Shown: piece by piece, positions 1 to 9,604 of the stretch
Layout of the letters: each line of letters opens with the position of its first letter
Numbering within the stretch: position 1 is the first letter of the stretch
Assembly: GCF_029227915.1 (NCBI RefSeq)
Contig: NC_079881.1
Location: 10,329,501-10,393,500, forward strand
Direction of reading: 5' to 3'
Length of the DNA: 64,000 bases
From: Hydractinia symbiolongicarpus
Lineage: Eukaryota; Cnidaria; Hydrozoa; Anthoathecata; Hydractiniidae
Notes under the pieces: model-generated
Told to the model about the DNA's origin: nothing
Database searches by the model: none
The model's input: only the letters and a program-made list of their open reading frames with translations
Made by a program: the position numbers and the translations under genes

Positions 1-65
1 GGAAAGCATTACAAGGCTAAAATAGCTAGAGAAAAAAGCAGAAACATGTCGCTTGTTAGTTGCCA
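1..65 (+). other. Right part of the Val-Val spacer of a preceding unit
   Basis: These 65 bases match the spacer found before every plus-strand Val gene, including an A-rich stretch and the final gttgcca before the gene. They belong to a unit whose other parts lie left of the window. Confidence 0.9.
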
Positions 66-104
66 GATTCCGTAGTGTAGTGGTTATCACGTGCGCTTAA
101 CACG
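66..104 (+). pseudogene. Truncated tRNA-Val(AAC), type copy of short units
   Basis: The first 39 bases of Val(AAC) are intact, up to the end of the anticodon loop region. The next 37 bases (3' anticodon stem, T arm, 3' acceptor strand and five trailing bases) are missing, and the sequence resumes in the Val-Gln spacer. The A box remains but the B box is gone, so it cannot give a tRNA. All 27 short units share this exact junction, so it arose once and spread. Confidence 0.93.
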
Positions 105-645
105 ATGTTTCCGCGAAGCAAACCTCGGAAGAGCCTCTGTAGGTTCCATGGTGTTATGGTTAGCACTCAGGACTCTGAATCCTGCGATCCGAGTTCAAGT
201 CTTGGTGGAACCTGTGCCGTTAATTGTGCCTCGGAAGCACCTATTGGGCGTTTGGAAGCAACGGCACTTGAAATATTTTAGTCATTTGCAAGAAGACATT
301 GTAATAACAACGTTCTTCTGAAATGCATCGGATTAGGGCGCAGTGCCTTGTTAGCGCAGTAGGCAGCGCCTCAGTCTCATAATCTGAAGGTCGTGAGTTC
401 GATCCTTACACAGGGCAAGGCTTTTAAAACCCGCAGTGAATCAAATGTTTGACGCCTATTACAAAACTAGCAACTCAACAATGATTCCGCCCGGGCTCGA
501 ACCGGGGACCTTGCGCGTGTGAAGCGCACGTGATAACCGCTACACTACGGAATCCAATGACTATTGGAACCTATGACGAAGGAAAGCAATACAAGGCTAA
601 AATAGCTAGAGAAAAAAGCAAAAACATGTCGCTTGTTAGTTGCCA
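66..645 (+). repeat. tRNA unit 1 (short)
   Basis: Val fragment 66-104; Gln 142-213; Met 345-417; Val(CAC) 482-554 (-). Met has G26 to C (370) and a change at 407; the Met terminator palindrome ends ccc instead of gcc. Confidence 0.95.
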
Positions 646-718
646 GATTCCGTAGTGTAGTGGTTATCACGTGCGCTTAACACGCGCAAGGTCCCCGGTT
701 CGAGCCCGGGCGGAATCA
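646..718 (+). tRNA. tRNA-Val(AAC), type copy (unit 2)
   Basis: A 73-nt cloverleaf. The acceptor GATTCCG pairs with CGGAATC and the discriminator is A. The anticodon stem TGCGC/GCGCA closes the loop TTAACAC, giving anticodon AAC (codon GUU). The T stem CCCGG/CCGGG carries a GGTTCGAGCCC B box. There is no intron and no encoded CCA, as in eukaryotes. The body resembles animal tRNA-Val(AAC). It is followed by only three consecutive T before tRNA-Gln, so no standard Pol III terminator separates the two. Intact copies occur in most long units; 27 short units have lost the 3' half. Confidence 0.95.
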
Positions 719-758
719 TTGATGTTTCCGCGAAGCGAACCTCGGAAGAGCCTCTGTA

Positions 759-830
759 GGTTCCATGGTGTTACGGTTAGCACTCAGGACTCTGAATCCT
801 GCGATCCGAGTTCAAGTCTCGGTGGAACCT
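759..830 (+). tRNA. tRNA-Gln(CTG), type copy (unit 2)
   Basis: A 72-nt cloverleaf. The acceptor GGTTCCA pairs with TGGAACC, and the anticodon stem CAGGA/TCCTG closes loop CTCTGAA, giving anticodon CTG (codon CAG). The T stem CCGAG/CTCGG has loop TTCAAGT. It closely resembles animal tRNA-Gln(CTG). The gene starts 40 bases after Val(AAC) in long units. In short units and some long ones the T stem reads CTTGG, leaving one G-U wobble. This copy has an isolated T to C in the D loop at 774. The 3' end runs straight into a 54-nt foldable trailer. Confidence 0.95.
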
Positions 831-884
831 GTGCCGTTAGTTGTGCCTCGGAAGCACCTATTGGGCGTTTGGAAGCAACGGCAC
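831..884 (+). ncRNA. 54-nt foldable Gln trailer element (unit 2 copy)
   Basis: Immediately 3' of tRNA-Gln an 8-bp perfect stem GTGCCGTT/AACGGCAC encloses a small hairpin GTGC/GCAC with loop CTCGGAA and a second arm. It is present in every unit. Most substitutions fall in loops (units 7, 12 and 17 change two loop bases) or turn the terminal G-C into G-U (units 11, 16, 53). A few break the stem (unit 14 at 7981, unit 33 near 19563). It lies upstream of the first T4, so it should be in the primary Pol III transcript. Its function is unknown; it could simply help 3' processing. Confidence 0.5.
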
Positions 885-892
885 TTCAAATA

Positions 893-896
893 TTTT
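893..896 (+). terminator. Pol III T4 terminator after Val-Gln-trailer
   Basis: The TTTT inside atatttta is the first run of four T on the plus strand after Val(AAC) and Gln. It lies 63 bases after the Gln 3' end and 9 bases after the trailer stem, and is conserved in the units. Confidence 0.6.
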
Positions 897-907
897 AGTC
901 ATTTGCA

Positions 908-936
908 AGAAGACATTGTAATAACAACGTTCTTCT
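908..936 (+). other. Imperfect hairpin upstream of tRNA-Met
   Basis: AGAAGA pairs with TCTTCT, and after a bulge and a mismatch TTGT pairs with ACAA around loop AATA. It lies 26 bases before tRNA-Met and is kept in nearly all units. It could be an upstream promoter feature or fortuitous structure; nothing shows it is transcribed. Confidence 0.3.
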
Positions 937-961
937 GAAATGCATTGGATTAGGGCGCAGT

Positions 962-1034
962 GCCTTGTTAGCGCAGTAGGCAGCGCGTCAGTCTCATAAT
1001 CTGAAGGTCGTGAGTTCGATCCTCACACAGGGCA
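962..1034 (+). tRNA. tRNA-Met(CAT), elongator, type copy (unit 2)
   Basis: A 73-nt cloverleaf with anticodon loop TCTCATAA (CAT), D arm AGCGCAGTAGGCAGCGC and B box GAGTTCGATCC. The body follows animal elongator tRNA-Met rather than the initiator. In the acceptor, U4-G69 is a wobble pair. The gene is followed four bases later by a palindromic T4 terminator, which is altered in about 30 long units. All 91 complete units carry it; the last unit has only a 5' fragment. Confidence 0.95.
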
Positions 1035-1035
1035 A

Positions 1036-1049
1036 GGCTTTTAAAAGCC
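1036..1049 (+). terminator. Palindromic terminator GGCTTTTAAAAGCC after Met
   Basis: A perfect 14-bp palindrome begins two bases after tRNA-Met. Its TTTT can end the Met transcript on the plus strand, and its AAAA gives a second minus-strand T4 behind the Val(CAC) terminator. About 30 long units read GGCTATTAAAAGCC, which destroys the plus-strand T4 but keeps the minus-strand one. Confidence 0.65.
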
Positions 1050-1079
1050 GCAGTGAATCAAATGTTTGACGCCTATTAC

Positions 1080-1083
1080 AAAA
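1080..1083 (-). terminator. Pol III T4 terminator of tRNA-Val(CAC)
   Basis: AAAA on the plus strand (in ttacaaaactag) is TTTT on the minus strand, 15 bases past the Val(CAC) 3' end. Units 29 and 33 have one extra A, and units 45 and 48 have six A through a C to A change. Confidence 0.7.
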
Positions 1084-1098
1084 CTAGCAACTCAACAA

Positions 1099-1171
1099 TG
1101 ATTCCGCCCGGGCTCGAACCGGGGACCTTGCGCGTGTGAAGCGCACGTGATAACCGCTACACTACGGAATC
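1099..1171 (-). tRNA. tRNA-Val(CAC), type copy (unit 2)
   Basis: Reading the minus strand gives a 73-nt cloverleaf differing from Val(AAC) at two positions only: one D-loop base (AGCGG for AGTGG) and anticodon base 34 (loop TTCACAC, anticodon CAC, codon GUG). The acceptor, anticodon and T stems are perfectly paired. It is transcribed away from the next unit's Val(AAC). A minus-strand TTTT lies 15 bases past its 3' end. Present in all 91 complete units. Confidence 0.95.
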
Positions 1172-1262
1172 CAATGACTATTGGAACCTATGACGAAGGA
1201 AAGCAATACAAGGCTAAAATAGCTAGAGAAAAAAGCAAAAACATGTCGCTTGTTAGTTGCCA
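1172..1262. promoter_or_regulatory. Divergent Val-Val spacer (unit 2 copy)
   Basis: The 91-bp spacer separates the 5' ends of Val(CAC) (-) and the next Val(AAC) (+), so it holds the upstream regions of both. It contains A-rich blocks (agagaaaaaagcaaaaac) near the Val(AAC) side. Two common forms differ near the left end (gactattgg or gaattttgg) and at gcaatac or gcattac. The tRNA promoters themselves are internal A and B boxes; no strong TATA box is seen. Confidence 0.4.
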
Positions 1263-1879
1263 GATTCCGTAGTGTAGTGGTTATCACGTGCGCTTAACAC
1301 GCGCAAGGTCCCCGGTTCGAGCCCGGGCGGAATCATTGATGTTTCCGCGAAGCGAACCTCGGAAGAGCCTCTGTAGGTTCCATGGTGTTATGGTTAGCAC
1401 TCAAGACTCTGAATCCTGCGATCCGAGTTCAAGTCTCGGTGGAACCTGTGCCGTTAGTTGTGCCTCGGAAGCACCTATTGGGCGTTTGGAAGCAACGGCA
1501 CTTCAAATATTTTAGTCATTTGCAAGAAAACATTGTAATAACAACGTTCTTCTGAAATGCATCGGATTAGGGCACAGTGCCTTGTTAGCGCAGTAGGCAG
1601 CGCGTCAGTCTCATAATCTGAAGGTCGTGAGTTCGATCCTCACACAGGGCAAGGCTATTAAAAGCCGCAGTGAATCAAATGTTTGACGCCTATTACAAAA
1701 CTAGCAACTCAACAATGATTCCGCCCGGGCTCGAACCGGGGACCTTGCGCGTGTGAAGCGCACGTGATAACCGCTACACTACGGAATCCAATGAATTTTG
1801 GAACCTATGACGAAGGAAAGCAATACAAGGCTAAAATAGCTAGAGAAAAAAGCAGAAACATGTCGCTTGTTAGTTGCCA
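1263..1879 (+). repeat. tRNA unit 3 (long)
   Basis: Val(AAC) 1263-1335; Gln 1376-1447; Met 1579-1651; Val(CAC) 1716-1788 (-). Gln G29 to A (1404) makes an A-C mismatch in the anticodon stem. Met lacks its T4. Confidence 0.95.
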
Positions 1880-2459
1880 GATTCCGTAGTGTAGTGGTTA
1901 TCACGTGCGCTTAACACGATGTTTCCACGAAGCAAACCTCGGAAGAGCCTCTGTAGGTTCCATGGTGTTATGGTTAGCACTCAGGACTCTGAATCCTGCG
2001 ATCCGAGTTCAAGTCTTGGTGGAACCTGTGCCGTTAATTGTGCCTCGGAAGCACCTATTGGGCGTTTGGAAGCAACGGCACTTGAAATATTTTAGTCATT
2101 TGCAAGAAGACATTGTAATAACAACGTTCTTCTGAAATGCATCGGATTAGGGCGCAGTGCCTTGTTAGCGCAGTAGGCAGCGCGTCAGTCTCATAATCTG
2201 AAGGTCGTGAGTTCGATCCTCACACAGGGCAAGGCTTTTAAAAGCCGCAGTGAATCAAATGTTTGACGCCTATTACAAAACTAGCAACTCAACAATGATT
2301 CCGCCCGGGCTCGAACCGGGGACCTTGCGCGTGTGAAGCGCACGTGATAACCGCTACACTACGGAATCCAATGACTATTGGAACCTATGACGAAGGAAAG
2401 CAATACAAGGCTAAAATAGCTAGAGAAAAAAGCAAAAACATGTCGCTTGTTAGTTGCCA
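1880..2459 (+). repeat. tRNA unit 4 (short)
   Basis: Val fragment 1880-1918; Gln 1956-2027; Met 2159-2231; Val(CAC) 2296-2368 (-). First unit of the 2974-bp higher-order repeat. Confidence 0.95.
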
Positions 2460-3076
2460 GATTCCGTAGTGTAGTGGTTATCACGTGCGCTTAACACGCG
2501 CAAGGTCCCCGGTTTGAGCCCGGGCGGAATCATTGATGTTTCCGCGAAGCGAACCTCGGAAGAGCCTCTGTAGGTTCCATGGTGTTATGGTTAGCACTCA
2601 GGACTCTGAATCCTGCGATCCGAGTTCAAGTCTCGGTGGAACCTGTGCCGTTAGTTGTGCCTCGGAAGCACCTATTGGGCGTTTGGAAGCAACGGCACTT
2701 CAAATATTTTAGTCATTTGCAAGAAGACATTGTAATAACAACGTTCTTCTGAAATGCATCGGATTAGGGCACAGTGCCTTGTTAGCGCAGTAGGCAGCGC
2801 GTCAGTCTCATAATCTGAAGGTCGTGAGTTCGATCCTCACACAGGGCAAGGCTATTAAAAGCCGCAGTGAATCAAATGTTTGACGCCTATTACAAAACTA
2901 GCAACTCAACAATGATTCCGCCCGGGCTCGAACCGGGGACCTTGCGCGTGTGAAGCGCACGTGATAACCGCTACACTACGGAATCCAATGAATTTTGGAA
3001 CCTATGACGAAGGAAAGCATTACAAGGCTAAAATAGCTAGAGAAAAAAGCAGAAACATGTCGCTTGTTAGTTGCCA
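2460..3076 (+). repeat. tRNA unit 5 (long)
   Basis: Val(AAC) 2460-2532 with C56 to T (2515) in the T loop/B box; Gln 2573-2644; Met 2776-2848; Val(CAC) 2913-2985 (-). Met lacks its T4. Confidence 0.95.
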
Positions 3077-3656
3077 GATTCCGTAGTGTAGTGGTTATCA
3101 CGTGCGCTTAACACGATGTTTCCGCGAAGCAAACCTCGGAAGAGCCTCTGTAGGTTCCATGGTGTTATGGTTAGCACTCAGGACTCTGAATCCTGCAATC
3201 CGAGTTCAAGTCTTGGTGGAACCTGTGCCGTTAGCTGTGCCTCGGAAGCACCTATTGGGCGTTTGGAAGCAACGGCACTTGAAATATTTTAGTCATTTGC
3301 AAGAAGACATTGTAATAACAACGTTCTTCTGAAATGCATCGGATTAGGGCGCAGTGCCTTGTTAGCGCAGTAGGCAGCGCGTCAGTCTCATAATCTGAAG
3401 GTCGTGAGTTCGATCCTCACACAGGGCAAGGCTTTTAAAAGCCGCAGTGAATCAAATGTTTGACGCCTATTACAAAACTAGCAACTCAACAATGATTCCG
3501 CCCGGGCTCGAACCGGGGACCTTGCGCGTGTGAAGCGCACGTGATAACCGCTACACTACGGAATCCAATGAATTTTGGAACCTATGACGAAGGAAAGCAT
3601 TACAAGGCTAAAATAGCTAGAGAAAAAAGCAGAAACATGTCGCTTGTTAGTTGCCA
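3077..3656 (+). repeat. tRNA unit 6 (short)
   Basis: Val fragment 3077-3115; Gln 3153-3224 (G to A at 3197, variable region); Met 3356-3428; Val(CAC) 3493-3565 (-). Confidence 0.95.
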
Positions 3657-4236
3657 GATTCCGTAGTGTAGTGGTTATCACGTGCGCTTAACACGATGTT
3701 TCCGCGAAGCAAACCTCGGAAGAGCCTCTGTAGGTTCCATGGTGTTATGGTTAGCACTCAGGACTCTGAATCCTGCGATCCGAGTTCAAGTCTTGGTGGA
3801 ACCTGTGCCGTTAGTTGTGCTTTGGAAGCACCTATTGGGCGTTTGGAAGCAACGGCACTTCAAATATTTTAGTCATTTGCAAGAAGACATTGTAATAACA
3901 ACGTTCTTCTGAAATGCATCGGATTAGGGCGCCGTGCCTTGATAGCGCAGTAGGCAGCGCGTCAGTCTCATAATCTGAAGGTCGTGAGTTCGATCCTCAC
4001 ACAGGGCAAGGCTTTTAAAAGCCGCAGTGAATCAAATGTTTGACGCCTATTACAAAACTAGCAACTCAACAATGATTCCGCCCGGGCTCGAACCGGGGAC
4101 CTTGCGCGTGTGAAGCGCACGTGATAACCGCTACACTACGGAATCCAATGAGTATTGGAACCTATGACGAAGGAAAGCAATACAAGGCTAAAATAGCTAG
4201 AGAAAAAAGCAAAAACATGTCGCTTGTTAGTTGCCA
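3657..4236 (+). repeat. tRNA unit 7 (short)
   Basis: Val fragment 3657-3695; Gln 3733-3804; Met 3936-4008 (T7 to A at 3942, last acceptor pair lost); Val(CAC) 4073-4145 (-). Trailer hairpin loop has two T changes. Confidence 0.95.
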
Positions 4237-4853
4237 GATTCCGTAGTGTAGTGGTTATCACGTGCGCTTAACACGCGCAAGGTCCCCGGTTCGAGCCCGG
4301 GCGGAATCATTGATGTTTCCGCGAAGCAAACCTCGGAAGAGCCTCTGTAGGTTCCATGGTGTTATGGTTAGCACTCAGGACTCTGAATCCTGCGATCCGA
4401 GTTCCAGTCTTGGTGGAACCTGTGCCGTTAATTGTGCCTCGGAAGCACCTATTGGGCGTTTGGAAGCAACGGCACTTCAAATATTTTAGTCATTTGCAAG
4501 AAGACATTGTAATAACAACGTTCTTCTGAAATGCATCGGATTAGGGCGCAGTGCCTTGTTAGCGCAGTAGGCAGCGCGTCAGTCTCATAATCTGAAGGTC
4601 GTGAGTTCGATCCTCACACAGGGCAAGGCTTTTAAAAGCCGCAGTGAATCAAATGTTTGACGCCTATTACAAAACTAGCAACTCAACAATGATTCCGCCC
4701 GGGCTCGAACCGGGGACCTTGCGCGTGTGAAGCGCACGTGATAACCGCTACACTACGGAATCCAATGAATTTTGGAACCTATGACGAAGGAAAGCAATAC
4801 AAGGCTAAAATAGCTAGAGAAAAAAGCAGAAACATGTCGCTTGTTAGTTGCCA
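4237..4853 (+). repeat. tRNA unit 8 (long)
   Basis: Val(AAC) 4237-4309; Gln 4350-4421 (T-loop A to C at 4405); Met 4553-4625; Val(CAC) 4690-4762 (-). A long unit carrying Gln and spacer bases typical of short units: a recombinant. Confidence 0.95.
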
Positions 4854-5433
4854 GATTCCGTAGTGTAGTGGTTATCACGTGCGCTTAACACGATGTTTCC
4901 ACGAAGCAAACCTCGGAAGAGCCTCTGTAGGTTCCATGGTGTTATGGTTAGCACTCAGGACTCTGAATCCTGCGATCCGAGTTCAAGTCTTGGTGGAACC
5001 TGTGCCGTTAATTGTGCCTCGGAAGCACCTATTGGGCGTTTGGAAGCAACGGCACTTGAAATATTTTAGTCCATTGCAAGAAGACATTGTAATAACAACG
5101 TTCTTCTGAAATGCATCGGATTAGGGCGCAGTGCCTTGTTAGCGCAGTAGGCAGCGCGTCAGTCTCATAATCTGAAGGTCGTGAGTTCGATCCTCACACA
5201 GGGCAAGGCTTTTAAAAGCCGCAGTGAATCAAATGTTTGACGCCTATTACAAAACTAGCAACTCAACAATGATTCCGCCCGGGCTCGAACCGGGGACCTT
5301 GCGCGTGTGAAGGGCACGTGATAACCGCTACACTACGGAATCCAATGACTATTGGAACCTATGACGAAGGAAAGCAATACAAGGCTAAAATAGCTAGAGA
5401 AAAAAGCAAAAACATGTCGCTTGTTAGTTGCCA
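4854..5433 (+). repeat. tRNA unit 9 (short)
   Basis: Val fragment 4854-4892; Gln 4930-5001; Met 5133-5205; Val(CAC) 5270-5342 (-) with G30 to C (5313), an anticodon-stem mismatch. Starts second copy of the 2974-bp repeat. Confidence 0.95.
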
Positions 5434-6050
5434 GATTCCGTAGTGTAGTGGTTATCACGTGCGCTTAACACGCGCAAGGTCCCCGGTTTGAGCCCGGGCG
5501 GAATCATTGATGTTTCCGCGAAGCGAACCTCGGAAGAGCCTCTGTAGGTTCCATGGTGTTATGGTTAGCACTCAGGACTCTGAATCCTGCGATCCGAGTT
5601 CAAGTCTCGGTGGAACCTGTGCCGTTAGTTGTGCCTCGGAAGCACCTATTGGGCGTTTGGAAGCAACGGCACTTCAAATATTTTAGTCATTTGCAAGAAG
5701 ACATTGTAATAACAACGTTCTTCTGAAATGCATCGGATTAGGGCACAGTGCCTTGTTAGCGCAGTAGGCAGCGCGTCAGTCTCATAATCTGAAGGTCGTG
5801 AGTTCGATCCTCACACAGGGCAAGGCTATTAAAAGCCGCAGTGAATCAAATGTTTGACGCCTATTACAAAACTAGCAACTCAACAATGATTCCGCCCGGG
5901 CTCGAACCGGGGACCTTGCGCGTGTGAAGCGCACGTGATAACCGCTACACTACGGAATCCAATGAATTTTGGAACCTATGACGAAGGAAAGCATTACAAG
6001 GCTAAAATAGCTAGAGAAAAAAGCAGAAACATGTCGCTTGTTAGTTGCCA
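5434..6050 (+). repeat. tRNA unit 10 (long)
   Basis: Val(AAC) 5434-5506 with C56 to T (5489); Gln 5547-5618; Met 5750-5822; Val(CAC) 5887-5959 (-). Met lacks its T4. Confidence 0.95.
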
Positions 6051-6630
6051 GATTCCGTAGTGTAGTGGTTATCACGTGCGCTTAACACGATGTTTCCGCG
6101 AAGCAAACCTCGGAAGAGCCTCTGTAGGTTCCATGGTGTTATGGTTAGCACTCAGGACTCTGAATCCTGCAATCCGAGTTCAAGTCTTGGTGGAACCTGT
6201 GCCGTTAGCTGTGCCTCGGAAGCACCTATTGGGCGTTTGGAAGCAACGGCATTTGAAATATTTTAGTCATTTGCAAGAAGACATTGTAATAACAACGTTC
6301 TTCTGAAATGCATCGGATTAGGGCGCAGTGCCTTGTTAGCGCAGTAGGCAGCGCGTCAGTCTCATAATCTGAAGGTCGTGAGTTCGATCCTCACACAGGG
6401 CAAGGCTTTTAAAAGCCGCAGTGAATCAAATGTTTGACGCCTATTACAAAACTAGCAACTCAACAATGATTCCGCCCGGGCTCGAACCGGGGACCTTGCG
6501 CGTGTGAAGCGCACGTGATAACCGCTACACTACGGAATCCAATGAATTTTGGAACCTATGACGAAGGAAAGCATTACAAGGCTAAAATAGCTAGAGAAAA
6601 AAGCAGAAACATGTCGCTTGTTAGTTGCCA
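6051..6630 (+). repeat. tRNA unit 11 (short)
   Basis: Val fragment 6051-6089; Gln 6127-6198 (A in the variable region as in unit 6); Met 6330-6402; Val(CAC) 6467-6539 (-). Trailer outer pair is G-U. Confidence 0.95.
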
Positions 6631-7210
6631 GATTCCGTAGTGTAGTGGTTATCACGTGCGCTTAACACGATGTTTCCGCGAAGCAAACCTCGGAAGAGCC
6701 TCTGTAGGTTCCATGGTGTTATGGTTAGCACTCAGGACTCTGAATCCTGCGATCCGAGTTCAAGTCTTGGTGGAACCTGTGCCGTTAGTTGTGCTTTGGA
6801 AGCACCTATTGGGCGTTTGGAAGCAACGGCACTTCAAATATTTTAGTCATTTGCAAGAAGACATTGTAATAACAACGTTCTTCTGAAATGCATCGGATTA
6901 GGGCGCCGTGCCTTGATAGCGCAGTAGGCAGCGCGTCAGTCTCATAATCTGAAGGTCGTGAGTTCGATCCTCACACAGGGCAAGGCTTTTAAAAGCCGCA
7001 GTGAATCAAATGTTTGACGCCTATTACAAAACTAGCAACTCAACAATGATTCCGCCCGGGCTCGAACCGGGGACCTTGCGCGTGTGAAGCGCACGTGATA
7101 ACCGCTACACTACGGAATCCAATGACTATTGGAACCTATGACGAAGGAAAGCAATACAAGGCTAAAATAGCTAGAGAAAAAAGCAAAAACATGTCGCTTG
7201 TTAGTTGCCA
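6631..7210 (+). repeat. tRNA unit 12 (short)
   Basis: Val fragment 6631-6669; Gln 6707-6778; Met 6910-6982 (T7 to A as in unit 7); Val(CAC) 7047-7119 (-). Confidence 0.95.
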
Positions 7211-7827
7211 GATTCCGTAGTGTAGTGGTTATCACGTGCGCTTAACACGCGCAAGGTCCCCGGTTCGAGCCCGGGCGGAATCATTGATGTTTCCGCGAAG
7301 TAAACCTCGGAAGAGCCTCTGTAGGTTCCATGGTGTTATGGTTAGCACTCAGGACTCTGAATCCTGCGATCCGAGTTCAAGTCTTGGTGGAACCTGTGCC
7401 GTTAATTGTGCCTCGGAAGCACCTATTGGGCGTTTGGAAGCAACGGCACTTCAAATATTTTAGTCATTTGCAAGAAGACATTGTAATAACAACGTTCTTC
7501 TGAAATGCATCGGATTAGGGCGCAGTGCCTTGTTAGCGCAGTAGGCAGCGCGTCAGTCTCATAATCTGAAGGTCGTGAGTTCGATCCTCACACAGGGCAA
7601 GGCTTTTAAAAGCCGCAGTGAATCAAATGTTTGACGCCTATTACAAAACTAGCAACTCAACAATGATTCCGCCCGGGCTCGAACCGGGGACCTTGCGCGT
7701 GTGAAGCGCACGTGATAACCGCTACACTACGGAATCCAATGAATTTTGGAACCTATGACGAAGGAAAGCAATACAAGGCTAAAATAGCTAGAGAAAAAAG
7801 CAGAAACATGTCGCTTGTTAGTTGCCA
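7211..7827 (+). repeat. tRNA unit 13 (long)
   Basis: Val(AAC) 7211-7283; Gln 7324-7395; Met 7527-7599; Val(CAC) 7664-7736 (-). Recombinant type like unit 8. Confidence 0.95.
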
Positions 7828-8407
7828 GATTCCGTAGTGTAGTGGTTATCACGTGCGCTTAACACGATGTTTCCACGAAGCAAATCTCGGAAGAGCCTCT
7901 GTAGGTTCCATGGTGTTATGGTTAGCACTCAGGACTCTGAATCCTGCGATCCGAGTTCAAGTCTTGGTGGAACCTGTGCCCTTAATTGTGCCTCGGAAGC
8001 ACCTATTGGGCGTTTGGAAGCAACGGCACTTGAAATATTTTAGTCCATTGCAAGAAGACATTGTAATAACAACGTTCTTCTGAAATGCATCGGATTAGGG
8101 CGCAGTGCCTTGTTAGCGCAGTAGGCAGCGCGTCAGTCTCATAATCTGAAGGGCGTGAGTTCGATCCTCACACAGGGCAAGGCTTTTAAAAGCCGCAGTG
8201 AATCAAATGTTTGACGCCTATTACAAAACTAGCAACTCAACAATGATTCCGCCCGGGCTCGAACCGGGGACCTTGCGCGTGTGAAGCGCACGTGATAACC
8301 GCTACACTACGGAATCCAATGACTATTGGAACCTATGACGAAGGAAAGCAATACAAGGCTAAAATAGCTAGAGAAAAAAGCAAAAACATGTCGCTTGTTA
8401 GTTGCCA
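7828..8407 (+). repeat. tRNA unit 14 (short)
   Basis: Val fragment 7828-7866; Gln 7904-7975; Met 8107-8179 (T47 to G at 8153); Val(CAC) 8244-8316 (-). Trailer stem broken by G to C at 7981. Third copy of the 2974-bp repeat starts here. Confidence 0.95.
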
Positions 8408-9024
8408 GATTCCGTAGTGTAGTGGTTATCACGTGCGCTTAACACGCGCAAGGTCCCCGGTTTGAGCCCGGGCGGAATCATTGATGTTTCCGCGAAGCGA
8501 ACCTCGGAAGAGCCTCTGTAGGTTCCATGGTGTTATGGTTAGCACTCAGGACTCTGAATCCTGCGATCCGAGTTCAAGTCTCGGTGGAACCTGTGCCGTT
8601 AGTTGTGCCTCGGAAGCACCTATTGGGCGTTTGGAAGCAACGGCACTTCAAATATTTTAGTCATTTGCAAGAAGACATTGTAATAACAACGTTCTTATGA
8701 AATGCATCGGATTAGGGCACAGTGCCTTGTTAGCGCAGTAGGCAGCGCGTCAGTCTCATAATCTGAAGGTCGTGAGTTCGATCCTCACACAGGGCAAGGC
8801 TATTAAAAGCCGCAGTGAATCAAATGTTTGACGCCTATTACAAAACTAGCAACTCAACAATGATTCCGCCCGGGCTCGAACCGGGGACCTTGCGCGTGTG
8901 AAGCGCACGTGATAACCGCTACACTACGGAATCCAATGAATTTTGGAACCTATGACGAAGGAAAGCATTACAAGGCTAAAATAGCTAGAGAAAAAAGCAG
9001 AAACATGTCGCTTGTTAGTTGCCA
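8408..9024 (+). repeat. tRNA unit 15 (long)
   Basis: Val(AAC) 8408-8480 with C56 to T (8463); Gln 8521-8592; Met 8724-8796; Val(CAC) 8861-8933 (-). Met lacks its T4. Confidence 0.95.
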
Positions 9025-9604
9025 GATTCCGTAGTGTAGTGGTTATCACGTGCGCTTAACACGATGTTTCCGCGAAGCAAACCTCGGAAGAGCCTCTGTA
9101 GGTTCCATGGTGTTATGGTTAGCACTCAGGACTCTGAATCCTGCAATCCGAGTTCAAGTCTTGGTGGAACCTGTGCCGTTAGCTGTGCCTCGGAAGCACC
9201 TATTGGGCGTTTGGAAGCAACGGCATTTGAAATATTTTAGTCATTTGCAAGAAGACATTGTAATAACAACGTTCTTCTGAAATGCATCGGATTAGGGCGC
9301 AGTGCCTTGTTAGCGCAGTAGGCAGCGCGTCAGTCTCATAATCTGAAGGACGTGAGTTCGATCCTCACACAGGGCAAGGCTTTTAAAAGCCGCAGTGAAT
9401 CAAATGTTTGACGCCTATTACAAAACTAGCAACTCAACAATGATTCCGCCCGGGCTCGAACCGGGGACCTTGCGCGTGTGAAGCGCACGTGATAACCGCT
9501 ACACTACGGAATCCAATGAATTTTGGAACCTATGACGAAGGAAAGCATTACAAGGCTAAAATAGCTAGAGAAAAAAGCAGAAACATGTCGCTTGTTAGTT
9601 GCCA
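9025..9604 (+). repeat. tRNA unit 16 (short)
   Basis: Val fragment 9025-9063; Gln 9101-9172 (variable-region A); Met 9304-9376 (T47 to A); Val(CAC) 9441-9513 (-). Trailer outer pair is G-U. Confidence 0.95.

Larger units (their letters stand above)
646..1262 (+). repeat. tRNA unit 2 (long)
   Basis: Val(AAC) 646-718; Gln 759-830; Met 962-1034; Val(CAC) 1099-1171 (-). Type unit used for the detailed entries. Confidence 0.95.
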
